Positions 22,701 through 33,289 of a stretch of DNA of 64,000 nucleotides are shown piece by piece. The position numbers and the translations under genes were made by a program. This DNA comes from Triatoma infestans. Its lineage: Eukaryota; Arthropoda; Insecta; Hemiptera; Reduviidae. Each line of letters begins with the position of its first letter. Position 1 is the stretch's first letter. Location of the stretch: the NCBI GenBank assembly GCA_011037195.1, contig JAAEAF010006131.1, forward strand, positions 1 to 64,000, written 5' to 3'. The notes below the pieces were generated by a model, which saw nothing but the letters and a program-made list of their open reading frames with translations, was not told the DNA's origin and did not search any database.

Positions 22701-23290
22701 AGATAGCATCAACAACATTCATCAAACCAAGTAACATTTGAAATTTAACGTCAAAAAAGTTCGCTGAAATCTTTAAAATCCATTTTTACGGGGAAAATGT
22801 TCGAAAGAATAATGTTAGATCCATAGCTGTGCCTTTAGCACATCAAATTTAGAGAAAAATAGTCGTTTTCAAGAAAATTCCAAAAACTCAAAAATGTATA
22901 AAGCCGCACTTTCGGTTAACCAATTTTCTTAATTTTTGTAATTTATATGAATATTAAATAGGTTGCAGAATCAAACACTATACTAAAATGGTACTTTAAA
23001 CGAAAGCTAAACGCTGTTCCTCAAAAACACACAAAAAATCAATTTTACCGATAATAGTGATAAAAGTGGTAGGTATCTGTGTACCTCGATAGTATATGAA
23101 GTTTAAAGAAAATCGTTAGTGCAATTTCCGAAAATATCGTTAAAATCTTTCAGTAAATTCGCGCTTCCAGTTGATGTATTAACTAAAGCCTTATTGTCAC
23201 ATGTAATGGTAGTACCTAATCGGAATACTAAATATCAGCGATTTTTCATTTTTGAAATACTTTGTTCAGTAACAAACACTGCTCTATCTA
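22700..23290 (+). repeat. ACTTTCTC-family repeat, internal part
   Basis: Shares family order: ACGGGGAAAATGTTCGAAAG, AAGAAAATTCCAAAAACTC, AAGCCGCACTTTCGGTTAAC, AGAAAATCGTTAG, TCCAGTTGATGTATTAAC, then TGGTAGTACCTAATCGGAAT and ATTTTTCATTTTTGAAATAC. Both ends are missing. Confidence 0.55.
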
Positions 23291-23768
23291 TCGCCTAAAC
23301 TAAGCTTTATTACTTTTTAACGTGAGTTTTTGAGGATGAGGCTGATTGACACGCGTATATGATTCGTTTTCCCCCTACTTATTGGAGAAGACTTCATTTC
23401 CGTGGCCTGGATCATTTATTTATGTTCACTATGTTTTGAGTCCAGATCAAGCAATGTAGACCACTTGTACATTCTCAACCTATTTCGTCAAAATTCCCAT
23501 CTTTTGGCGGCTTTGAAAACCCTCTTTTAACGGCGTTTAAATATCCTGCTTTCTGAAATATTCAAATTCTGCAATCTTTTTGCCTTTAATTCGTATAACT
23601 CTCTTTATTCAACTCGGTTAGGTTTCTTTCCAATTCTCATTATTTTTGTTTTTTGCCAAGCTGATGCTCATCAACATGCTTCAAATCCTTTCGAAGTATT
23701 TTTTTTTGCTGAAGGTTTCTGTCTTGAGCATCAGAAAGTTAATTATCTATCTTGAGTACGTCGAAAGT

Positions 23769-24065
23769 TAATTATAATAGCATCAGATATATTTTCCGTG
23801 ATAGCCTCATTTTGTGGTCATCGCCCGGTTTCGGGCGTTCGCCCATCATCTGTAAGTCTTGACATAAAACAGTGCAATAACAAAGTGTACAAAGTAATTA
23901 TGCTCTGAGCAAGACTGTGTTATCGCATTGTTTTATTAAGGCATTTTGAGGATGGGCGAACGTCCGAAACCGGTCATGATAACAAAATGAAGCAGGGTAT
24001 CACAGAAAAATCTCTGATGCTTTCCAGCTCTGCGGTCCCAACTACAACACCTAATTATATAATAG
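23769..24065 (-). mobile_element. Hairpin retroposon, copy 2
   Basis: A two-armed copy: left arm from 23781 (CATCAGATATATTTTCCGTG), right arm ending ATCTCTGATG, then the outer extension CTTTCCAGCTCTGCGG up to 24051. It is flanked by TAATTATAATAG (23769-23780) and TAATTATATAATAG (24052-24065), which differ by a 2-base indel. Arms are more diverged than in copy 1. Confidence 0.65.
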
Positions 24066-24069
24066 ATTC

Positions 24070-25255
24070 ATCGTTCTCAAATTTGGGTTATCCTGGATGG
24101 AATTTCCTCATTCTCTCTTTTGACCAATGTATTGCTCAACAAAACTGTAAGGAGTTTAAGCTCCAACCTTTACGAATTCCCGCAGATCTCTAATTCATTA
24201 AGGCATTAGTTACGAATCTAGTTTACTGGCATTATATTTATTGTATAAACTTTGACAGTTTGTACATGTCTCCTTTGTTTGACTTCTTTTTCTCACAATG
24301 CCTTCAAGATTTTTTTTTTTTACTTTGTCGAATGCGTTCCCTGTTTAATCAATCCTAGACTATTTTCAGTTTAACAAAGATTTTAAATTTAAATTTCTAA
24401 ATATAGTCAATCTTTCTCAATTTATCTTCTACACGTTATAATTAATAGTAAAAATTTCGATATCGAATGATAATTTTATCTTTATCAAATGTACTTACTG
24501 TATGACATAGCAAGTATTCCTTTTTCTATGTGCTATTGATTCTAACTATGTCAAAGTCATTATGTATAAATATACCTTGTATTGGGGTTATTCATTACAT
24601 TGCTGAAGTTAATTTCTATTGATTTGTTTTGAAGTAATTGCCATATATGTATTTTTTAAGTAATCGATTCTCGTAGAATATGATCAACATTGCTTTGGCT
24701 AGTTTCAAAATCAATATGTCTGTTATTATGTGCTTTATGCTCCAATTTTCAAGTAAATTACATCTTTAAAAAATCATATTCTTCCATTTTGTCAAGGCCA
24801 TAGCCTTACATTAGAGAATCTGTGCTTACATCATCCTAGGCTTTCTTCAGTTATAATAAAGAATTCAAATTATAAATTTTTAACAGTCTACACTCCCTGT
24901 CGATTTCTACATAAACTTTACAATTTTTTAAAAAGGATACGCAATGCGATCTGAAAGGTCTATTGCGCTTCTGTGCACTGCCGACTTCCGAGCAGTGTTC
25001 TCGAGCTACAGACAACTCTGTCCATCATCTAGGAAGAGAAAATCTAAAGGCAGGATGCGGGACATTCTCTTTTTACTCTAAGAGGAAGTGTTACGAACTA
25101 GTAATGCATGAAAATAAGTGTCTGTGTGTTTCAAATTTTCGAAATTGAGGTTTTATTGGTAATAAAAATTTGAAGGTCTCCAGTGTAGGAAAAGAATGTT
25201 ATAGCAAATTGTCTATGTGTGTATGAACAAAATCTCTCCAAAACAAATAAATCTG
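24070..25255. other. AT-rich intergenic DNA, no gene seen
   Basis: No feature recognised; short frames only. Confidence 0.5.
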
Positions 25256-25257
25256 GT

Positions 25258-25995
25258 TTGGAACACTCACGTAACTTTCCCTTACTCTAATTAATAGAAT
25301 TCAATCAAGAAATTTTCGTAAAATTGCAACGTTACAATGTTTAGTTGGGCTGGCCATACAAATGGAGGTCGGGATTTCAATTGTATACCTGAGCGGCCTC
25401 ATGTGGAGCGCTCTGTGTCAAAACTAAGAAAAAGTTTGTGCAAATTTAATTTTAAACTAACTGATCGACCTCTAAATACTAAAAACAAATACAATAATAC
25501 TAAATACCTCTCTAAATTCAATTTTTTCAGAAAAATGTTTCAAATAAAAGTGACACGTTACTATCTATGCAGCAAGCATTCCAAGTTTTAATAATAACGT
25601 TCTAAACGTTGTCGAGAAAATTCCAAAAACTCAAAAACCAATTCTGTAAAATCGCATTTCCGATAAACCGATTTTCTTCAAATATGGAATTCTCTCAATG
25701 TTTCTAATGATATCAATGTTATGTAGTTGAGGAAAGGAAACTTTCAGGGGAAAACTTGTAATTTATACCTTTAGCTAATATTTTGGGATGTTTTTTTGAA
25801 ATTGTCTCACGTGGCTAAAGAAAGCCTAAACCCTTCCCCTAGACCCATCTAAAATGGGTTTTACAGAAAATATTTTTTATATAAAAGTGAGAGACTTGTA
25901 TAATATAGGGTACATGCAAAGGTTTTTTTTAAAAAAGTTGTAACCATTTACGAAAATATCGCAAAATCGTGCAGAATCCATTCAGTACTTCTGAT
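25258..25995 (+). repeat. ACTTTCTC-family repeat, 5' end intact, 3' end lost
   Basis: Starts with a variant of the family end (GGAACACTCACGTAACTTTC, then CCTTACTC) and continues with TTTCAGAAAAATGTTTCAAA, CGCATTTCCGATAAACCG and a GAAAATATCGCAAAATCGTG stretch. It stops where a LINE fragment begins. The part at 25337-25500 is closely related to 39480-39600, marking a subfamily. Confidence 0.55.
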
Positions 25996-25999
25996 TGTC

Positions 26000-26410
26000 C
26001 AGATTTTGACCAAAAACTTATGGAGGGCCCCTCAAAGACTCGCATAACCTATCTCCTCGGCAGAACAAAAGTGGAGCTAAGGAGAATTACTGCTCTACTT
26101 ACACGGCATTGCCTTTTAGGAAGTCTGCATAATATAGGTCTCACTGCGGACTCACATTGCAGGAAATGTGGCCAAAAGGATGAAACACCGTTTCATCTGC
26201 TTGGAGAGTGCGTATATTATGCTCGCTTGCTCCTTTTGTCGCCCACATTCTGGAGCCGAAGGTGGGATCAGAAATTTCACTCGCCTCAGCCCTGGCGTCC
26301 TTTAATGATACAGGGCTGATGTGAGGCGTTCTATGGGACACAATGGGCCCAGCCATGGTATAAGTGCTGAATCTCTTTGGAGGCCCCGGGTTCTAGATTA
26401 GATTAGATTC
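26000..26410 (+). pseudogene. LINE ORF2 C-terminal fragment with TTAGATT tail
   Basis: A frame to 26319 contains GPSKTRITYLLGRTKVELRR, RHCLLGSLHNIGLT and CRKCGQKDETPFHLLGECVY, the latter a CX2C...H...C knuckle closing many I/R1/Jockey-type LINE proteins after their RNase H domain. The copy ends in TTAGATTAGATTAGATT (26396-26408 region), a short-repeat tail typical of such elements. It has lost everything upstream. Confidence 0.65.
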
Positions 26411-26769
26411 TGCGATATTCCGTTTTTGAATTATGCTACATACAGACATACAAACCACACACAATAATTTCTTTTGTTAAATATGCAGTAGATCTGAATT
26501 TGTGCTATTCACTCGGAAAGGATCTGACTAGTTGGAGATACCGCTGCTGCAAGCCAGCAACCGGAAGAATTAAAAATATTAAAAATTATATAACTTGAAG
26601 AAAAAGGATTCATAATCTTTATTAGTAAATATTAATTCCCTAATATAAATGCGGTTTTCTGTTTAAAATTCTTTGTTTCTGGCGATGTTGCAATCTATTT
26701 TTTTTTTTTTTTTAGTGACGGTATTTATGGTTTAAGTGTTCCAGCCTATTTCGGAGAAGATTCTTTTCA

Positions 26770-28320
26770 TGATAATATTTGAGTTTGAGGAAGCAGAATT
26801 TAGAAATTCTGTTGTTGCTCCTTACAGGCTGAATTTTCTTATTTAAAAAAACAGGAGGAGAATTTTTTTAAAGTTTTGCAGACTTTAATGGGAAACTTGT
26901 ATTCATCGAATGGAAAATACAAAAAATACCGAAGGAGAGTGTCGGGAATAATTTGTCTAATGCTTAAAAAGAGGGGTCCCCTTGAATGTGTGAACTATCG
27001 CGGGATAACTCTTCTGAATGCGGCCTTTAAACGGCTCTCCAAAGTGTTATTTAAAAGATGTTACTTTTGCTGAGAATGTAAGAGGTAATCAACATGGCTT
27101 CCGCAGAAGAAAAGCCACGACCGACCTTATCTTCTCTATAAGGTCAATATTAGAGAAAACTCTGTAATTTGGAATCACAAGCACCATTTTATTCATAGAC
27201 TTTAAGGCGACATACGATAAAGATCAAAGATCAAGTCTTTAAACGCCATGAAAGAGTTGGGAGTCCCCGGTAAACTCATCAATTGGTCAAAGCAGCCACG
27301 AGTGTGTCCGAATGTAATGACCATCTGGCAGTTACAAATGGGGTTAGGCAAGGTGAAGGCAGTGACTTGTCTACTCTTCAATATTGCTCTCGAGAAAGTA
27401 GGATTCGGGAGTACAAACATCAGATCACATTATTTGTTGAATCATCATTGCTCCTGGCTTTATGCCGATGACTTAGATCTTATATGTAGATGATCAGAGG
27501 ATGATTCATAGAAAAAGATTCCTTTTTGGAGAGAGGCAAAAACCAAATTCCTCTCTCCAAGTTGGGGGATTATAATTTCGAAAGACTAGATAGCTTTGTC
27601 TATCAGAGACATTTTCCGTGATAGCCTGCTTCCTTTTATGGTCATCGACCGGTTTCGGGCGTTCACCCATCTTCAGGATGCGTTTGTCTGACAGTGTGCT
27701 GACACAGACTTGCACAGAACAAGCTTTGTCTATCTAAGTACTCTAGTGGATTTAAACCATAACTTCTCAAATGAAATTAATCGGCATATACTGGCAGCTA
27801 ACAGGTAATGTCATGAGCTTAAAAGGCATTTTCGATCGAAGCCCATCAGCTGAAATACAAAAGAGATGCTGCGTAAAACATTAGTTAGACCGTTGCTCAT
27901 ATATGGGATGGAAACCTGGGCAGTAAACAAAGTGAATGAACAGCGTCTGGAATCTTGCCATCGAAGTTTCTGCGAAAATTTTTTGGCCCTGTCACAATAA
28001 GAGATGAATGGAGAATTTATAAACAAAATCAGTGCCTCTAAATTTGTGAAGTCGCAACGATTACGCTGATTAGGACAAGTCCCGAGAATGCTAATCAGCG
28101 TGAGAATGAGATGCCCAAGAAAATGCTAACTGCAAGATGGAAGGAAAGACAAAGATTGGAAGACCCAAAACAAGATAGACCACAAGTGTTAAGGGATGAA
28201 CAAAGAGCTGGAGCAGTGAATTGGTGGAAGCTGGCTTTGGACCGTGAGCAGTGGGGAACGTTTTTAGTGGAGGCCAAGGCTCGTGACGATATGTAGCGCC
28301 GTAGATGGATGGATTGTCGC
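26770..28320 (+). pseudogene. LINE reverse transcriptase remnant (RTE/CR1-like), interrupted by a hairpin element
   Basis: In order: PLECVNYRGITLLNAAFKRL (RT block near 26990-27050), NQHGFRRRKATTDL (about 27090), AMKELGVPGKLINW (27240), NGVRQGEGSD (about 27340, another frame), YADDLDLI (about 27465, catalytic aspartates), FERLDSFVYL (27580), PLLIYGMETWAVNKVN (about 27895), and the C-terminal DREQWGTFLVEAKA (28240-28280) with stop at 28296. Many frameshifts and stops show it is dead. Motif order and the terminal EAKA sequence fit RTE/CR1-related LINEs; the exact clade is uncertain. Confidence 0.75.
27592..27734 (-). mobile_element. Hairpin retroposon, copy 3 (single arm) inserted in a LINE
   Basis: The insert 27605-27721 carries one arm of the family, from AGAGACATTTTCCGTG to ACTTGCACAGAACA. 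It is flanked by perfect 13-base direct repeats AGCTTTGTCTATC at 27592-27604 and 27722-27734. Removing the insert and one repeat joins the LINE frame ...FERLDSFVYL to STLVDLNHNF... without a break. With the fixed end GTCTCT(GAT) taken as 3', this copy lacks its 5' part. Confidence 0.8.
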
Positions 28321-28429
28321 TCCTATTTAGTCAGTCAATTAGGAATTAGTTTCAGAATTTCATGAATGAATTACATTAAACACCGTCATAATTAAAATAT
28401 AGAGGGTACTTCTGTTATAACAGAACATC

Positions 28430-28830
28430 TTGTTGTTTTTTCTGTGTTTTTTGTTGTTTTTAATAGTTTTTTTTTTATTTTTCGTGTTTCTTGTTATTTC
28501 TTTGTGATTTTCATTCTTTTTGGTGATTTTTGTTGTTTCTGGTGATTTCTGTTGTTTTTGATGGTTTTTGTGTTTTTTTTTGTGATTTTTCGTGAATTTT
28601 TTGTTTTGATGATTTTTGTATTTTGTTAGTTTTTGTGTTTTTTTGCGATTTTTCGTGAATTTATTGTTTTTGGAGGTTTGTTGATTTTGTTATTTTTGAT
28701 GATTTTTGTTTTTTTGTTAGTTTTTCTGTGATGTTTGTTGTTTTTAATGGTTTTGTGCTTTTGGTCATTATTCGAGTTTTTTGGAGGTTTTTGTTATTTC
28801 TTTGAGACTTTTAGTGATTTTTACTGTTTT
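28430..28830 (+). repeat. Degenerate T/G-rich satellite-like tract
   Basis: About 400 bases made of variations on TTTTTGTTGTTTTTGGTGAT with hardly any other content. The same wording resumes at 29820-29910 and 30245-30430. It looks like a simple-sequence array interrupted by the ACTTTCTC-family element at 28831-29816. Confidence 0.6.
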
Positions 28831-29816
28831 ACTTTCTCTTACTCCTAAAATAGAGGAAGTATTGTAATTGTGTCAAATTTTCGATATCGAGTTTTCAGCG
28901 GAAATATCCGTTTTATGGTCCCCTGAGTTCAAAAGATGGTCCCTGGTTTTTAGCAAATGGTCTGTCTGTGTGTGTGCGTATGTGAACAACATAGCTCAAA
29001 AACGAAAAAACGTAGAAAGTACAAACTTGATTTTCCGGTTAGGTATCACCATGAGATCCGACAGTGGGTCGTCTGTCAAAATTCCTCTACTGGAAGTACC
29101 ACCTTACAAGTTGTTTTTTTTATTTTTTTGCAATTTTCTCAAAAATGGCTCCAACGATTTTCCTGAAACATGGTGTATCAACTACACATACTAAGGTCTA
29201 CTATTTTTATTTGAATCATTTCTTTGGGAAAATTCCTTAAAGGGCAGTTAAAGGGAGGGGTGGGGTTAGGTTTCTATCTAAAGTGCTATTTCAGTTTAGA
29301 CAATTTTGTCATCTAAATAATGTTAATTAAAATTGAATATGTTGTTGAAATTCCGAGTTTGAAAAAATCGGATAAACGGAAGTGCGTTTACTTTACCACT
29401 TTACTAAATGATTTATTCTCATTTTCGTAATTTTCTCAAAAATGGCTCCGACGATTTTCTTGAAACTTCGTATATAAAATAAACATGCAAAGATCTACAA
29501 CTTTTATTCAAAACATTTCCCTGGGAAAATTCATTTAAGGGCACTTTTAGGGGATGGGTGGGTGGGGGATTATGTTTTTCTCTAAAGTGCTATCACAGTT
29601 GATTATACAATTCTATCATCCAAACAAAATTAATTAGAAATAAATAATGGCCAAAATTCCGAGTTTTAAGAAATTTAGTAAACAGGAAGTGCGCTTCTAC
29701 TGAACAGTTTTTTGAGTTTTCGACGAATTTCGTTAAATTTGGTACACAAACTATAAAATTTGTCAATTATAATTTTGAGAACAGGAGTAAGAGAAAGTTG
29801 TGTGAGTGTTTCACAG
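28831..29816 (-). repeat. ACTTTCTC-family repeat, near-complete long copy
   Basis: Bounded on the left by ACTTTCTCTTACTCC (28831-28845) and on the right by GGAGTAAGAGAAAGTTGTGTGA.. (29784 onwards), so it lies inverted relative to most other copies. It holds two internal modules: GGGAAAATTCCTTAAAGGGC (about 29226) and GGGAAAATTCATTTAAGGGC (about 29522), roughly 296 bases apart. The 108-codon frame at 28868-29194 lies inside the element and is not convincingly coding. Confidence 0.7.
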
Positions 29817-30430
29817 CAGAATTTTTTTTTGCTGTTATTGGTGGTTTTTAGTGATTTTTGTTTGTTTTTTGTAATTGTGGTTTTTGTTTTTTTGATTTTT
29901 GGTTATATGGAAAGTAGGCGTTCGTCTTTTATTGATATCATTTCCAAATTGGGTTGCGTTTCATTAAGAATATTCTTAAATTTAGTTACTTTAGCCTTTA
30001 CATAGCTGCGACGGCGAATGTTTTTTAAGTCTTCGATTGCAACAGTTTGTAATTGTACAACAAAATAGCAAGGAATTACTACAATCAGTGTAATAAATTT
30101 TATTTGCATGCAGATGATTATCTTTCAAACAAAATGTTTTTAATATATAAAATTCTCTAGGTATGCCCACTCTACAATGTCGCAGACTACTAACTTGGGT
30201 TTGTGAATTCAAAATATCCCTTTAGATAACCGTATTGGATAAGCTTGTGATTTTTAGTGTTTTTTATTGGTTTTAATAGTTTGGTTTTTTGTAATTTTTG
30301 TTGTATTTGGTGGTTATTCTGTGATTTAGTTGTTTTCAGCAGTTTTTTTTGTTTTGTTTTTGGTGGTTTTTATTTTTTATGATTTTCATTGTTTTTGGTG
30401 ACTTTTGTTGTTTTTTTTTTGTAATTTTTC
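29817..30430 (+). repeat. T/G-rich tract continuing after the inserted element
   Basis: 29820-29910 and 30245-30430 repeat the GTTTTTGGTGATTTTT wording of 28430-28830, with ordinary AT-rich sequence between. Confidence 0.45.
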
Positions 30431-30434
30431 GTAA

Positions 30435-32090
30435 AAACAATAAAGCTTTCAAAGTACCTATAAACTAGAGGGTCAAGTTTGTTTCTGCTTTCCCATGATA
30501 CGTTTGCTTTTTCTAGCAAATTTCTCAAAGATTGCTTTGGGATGGGCTGATTTCGAAAATATATTAGAAAGGAAACTATTTACATATTTCTAATAAAATG
30601 ATCTAATCTGTGTTTCTTTGTTTTTATAAAAAATGAATTGTGTTATTAGAGTGGCCTCTTAATGTTAAAGATCAGCTAAATCGGTCAATATTTATAATTT
30701 ACTTCTGACACCAGGAAATAAATCAATAAAAATTACCTTGAAGTTTCTATATTCACTGCACCCACAACTTCACTGTTCAATGAAGAAATTCTACATATCG
30801 CTAATAAATAGCCTGAAAGGACGCCCCTTTTCATATTTAATTTAATAGTAAGATCATCGTTGCGACTTTCATTTTGCCAACTTTATAAAGACTTTGCAGA
30901 ATTCTAGTGATTTTTTTCCTCGCTGACTCCCAAACTTGTTCAATTTCATGAACCAGGTGATGGATTCATACTTTCGAAAGCCTTTATGTAATCAAACAAA
31001 AATCACAAATAAGCCTTTTTCTTATCATTCTAACTTAATTTGGCTATAAAATTTTCTAGGCAGGGCAAGATATCACAATCGTCACCCCATAATCGTGAGC
31101 TTCATTAAAAGAATTTTGGTAAAGATCTTCAGAATGAATTAAACAAAAGCATTGGGAGATAATTTTCAGTATTATCTCTTAATTCTCTCCTAAATTCCAA
31201 ATAAAACACCAAACTTTTCAATCTCCAAAATTGTATCAAATAAGGTGATACTTTACCGGCAAAATTTTTAAAGAATTCGTATGGTATTTAACTACGATAT
31301 AATAACTTTGTTCTTAACAGAAAAAAAATGCATTTTGAAACCCATTTGATATTATGTCATTACGTCCCAATAAGCTGTAAACACTGTTAACGATTTTTCT
31401 TTACCCTTTATAATTAAATGCACATATAGTGACCCACCCACTTTTAAATTCTTCAAGTTTGATGAAATTTCCGCGGGAGAGGATAATGCATCTTCTATCG
31501 AGCCATTGTATTATTTTATTCCATAACTATACTAATAGCAAGCAACATTTAATTTTGAGTAAACTAGAAAGTTAACATTGTTAAAGGAGGTGATGTTCGC
31601 GTCTGAAATTGACCTCACGATGCTCCCTGAATAACTAAACGAACAAGCATCAATCGCCATCGCAGCCTAAAATTTTATACTAAAAAAAAAAAAAAAAAAA
31701 AAAAAATGTTAAATTATATAGTATCAGCCGAGAATAGTGGACATACAATATGATGTTTCTTCTCTGTGCCGTGCTTCTATGGAAATTCAAAAAGTTGAAA
31801 AATTTAATATTTCAGATAAAATATTACCTCAATTAGTCCCTAATAAGTCCTGTGAAATGCATCCACCAAAATGTTATTAACGAGTTGTCCAATTGCAAAA
31901 GTATATGTGTCCATCTTAAATTTTTCACAAAGCTGTAAAAATGATATCTCGTTTACTTGATGCGTTGGATCATTTTTTTTATTTTCCTAATAATTATATG
32001 AAAACACGAACTTGTCAAAGGAGTAAATATATAATAAATAATTAATTCCTTTATAAAACCCACATTTTATTTCTTCAGAAATTAAAAAAA
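30435..32090. other. AT-rich intergenic DNA, no gene seen
   Basis: No recognisable coding content; an A run lies at about 31682-31706. Confidence 0.5.
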
Positions 32091-32095
32091 TCTCT

Positions 32096-32774
32096 TGTGA
32101 AACACTCACACAACTTTCTCTTACTCCAGTTTTCAAAATTGTACCTAATTGATAAATTTTATGGTTTGTGTACCAAATTTGATGAAATTCCTTGGAGTTC
32201 GTCGAAAACTGAATAAAATGTCCAGTAAAAGCGCGCTTCCGGTTTACCAATTTTCTTCAAACTCGGAATTTCGGCTATCTATTTATTTCTAATTAATTTT
32301 GTTTGGATGGTAGAATTGTATAATCAACTATGATAGCACATTAGAAAAAAAAATAACCCCATTCCTGCCCCAAAAGCCCCTTTAAATGACTTTACCAGGA
32401 GAAATGTTTCAAATAAAAGTTGTAGCTCTTTATATGTGTATTCGTAGTTTAAAGAATCGTTGGTGCCACTTTGGAAAAAAGTGAAAAAAACCATTTAGTA
32501 AAGTGTACATCCGGTTGAGGAATTTTTACCGCTGACCTACTGTCAGATCCCATGGAGATACCTAAACGGAATACCAAGTTTGAACTTTCTGCGATTTTTC
32601 GTTTTTGAGCTATGATGTTCACATAAATTCATAGATACATACACACACAGACCATTTGCTAAAAACCACTTTTTTGGACTCAGGAGACCTCAGAACGGTT
32701 ATTTCCGGTGAAAACTCGATATCAAAAATTTGGCACGATTGCAATACTTCCTCTTACTAGGAGTAAGAGAAAGT
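32096..32774 (+). repeat. ACTTTCTC-family repeat, short complete copy
   Basis: Starts TGTGAAACACTCACACA (itself a small hairpin) then ACTTTCTCTTACTCC (32113-32127), and ends TTACTAGGAGTAAGAGAAAGT at 32774. It contains only one internal module (near 32360-32480), making it about 0.68 kb against 0.96-0.99 kb for the copies at 28.8 and 61.2 kb. No protein-like frame is conserved. Confidence 0.75.
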
Positions 32775-33021
32775 AAAAAGGACCTATCATTCTGTAGCAA
32801 TTTTAAGGAATATCGTCATAATTTCAAAATCATCATGACCACACTTTACACACCGCATAATGCAAAATTAGTTCACTCACTTTCAAGGATTCTATTGCGG
32901 GAAACTGTTTAGAGATTAGGCGGAGAATTAGGAAACTAACTTTTTTTGTGGGTTAGTCCTTAATTTCAAATATATGTGTTATTTCATACATAGTTAGGAA
33001 AATAATAATAATAATAATAAT

Positions 33022-33280
33022 AATTTGTAGCTGTGGTTAGCGCACTGGGCTCCCACGTGGAAGACCCGGGTTCGAGTCCAGCTGTGCTATCCTTAGATTT
33101 TTTCTTCCTAGGAGCCTCTACTGCTCACTGTGTTGTCTGTGAGAGAACACTGTCCGGAGGCCAGCAGTGCACTGAGAAGGCTTCGGGCGCTAATGACCAT
33201 AGAGAAATCATGCTCGAGGTCGCGTCATACAACACGTATGACGTGACCATGACTTAAATTAAAAAAATAAAAATAAAAGA
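33022..33280 (+). repeat. tRNA-derived SINE (SINE-A), near-complete
   Basis: A pol III promoter is visible: A-box-like TGGTTAGCGCACTGG at 33034-33048 and a perfect B box GGTTCGAGTCC at 33069-33079. The body has CTTCCTAGGAGCCTC and CACTGTCCGGAGGCCAGCAG and runs into an A-rich tail (33256-33280). It is preceded by an AAT microsatellite (33000-33023). Related copies are at 51246-51472 and, broken, at 1250-2335. Confidence 0.8.
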
Positions 33281-33289
33281 AGCATATTC

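Noticed and set aside
28868..29194. A 108-codon frame as a possible gene
   Set aside because: It lies wholly inside an ACTTTCTC-family repeat. The equivalent stretch in the copies at 54.8 and 62.1 kb is frameshifted, so coding is not conserved.
33034..33079. A true tRNA gene, because of A and B box matches
   Set aside because: There is no cloverleaf closing stem. The sequence continues as a 200-base body with an A-rich tail and is repeated at 51.3 kb, so it is a tRNA-derived SINE.
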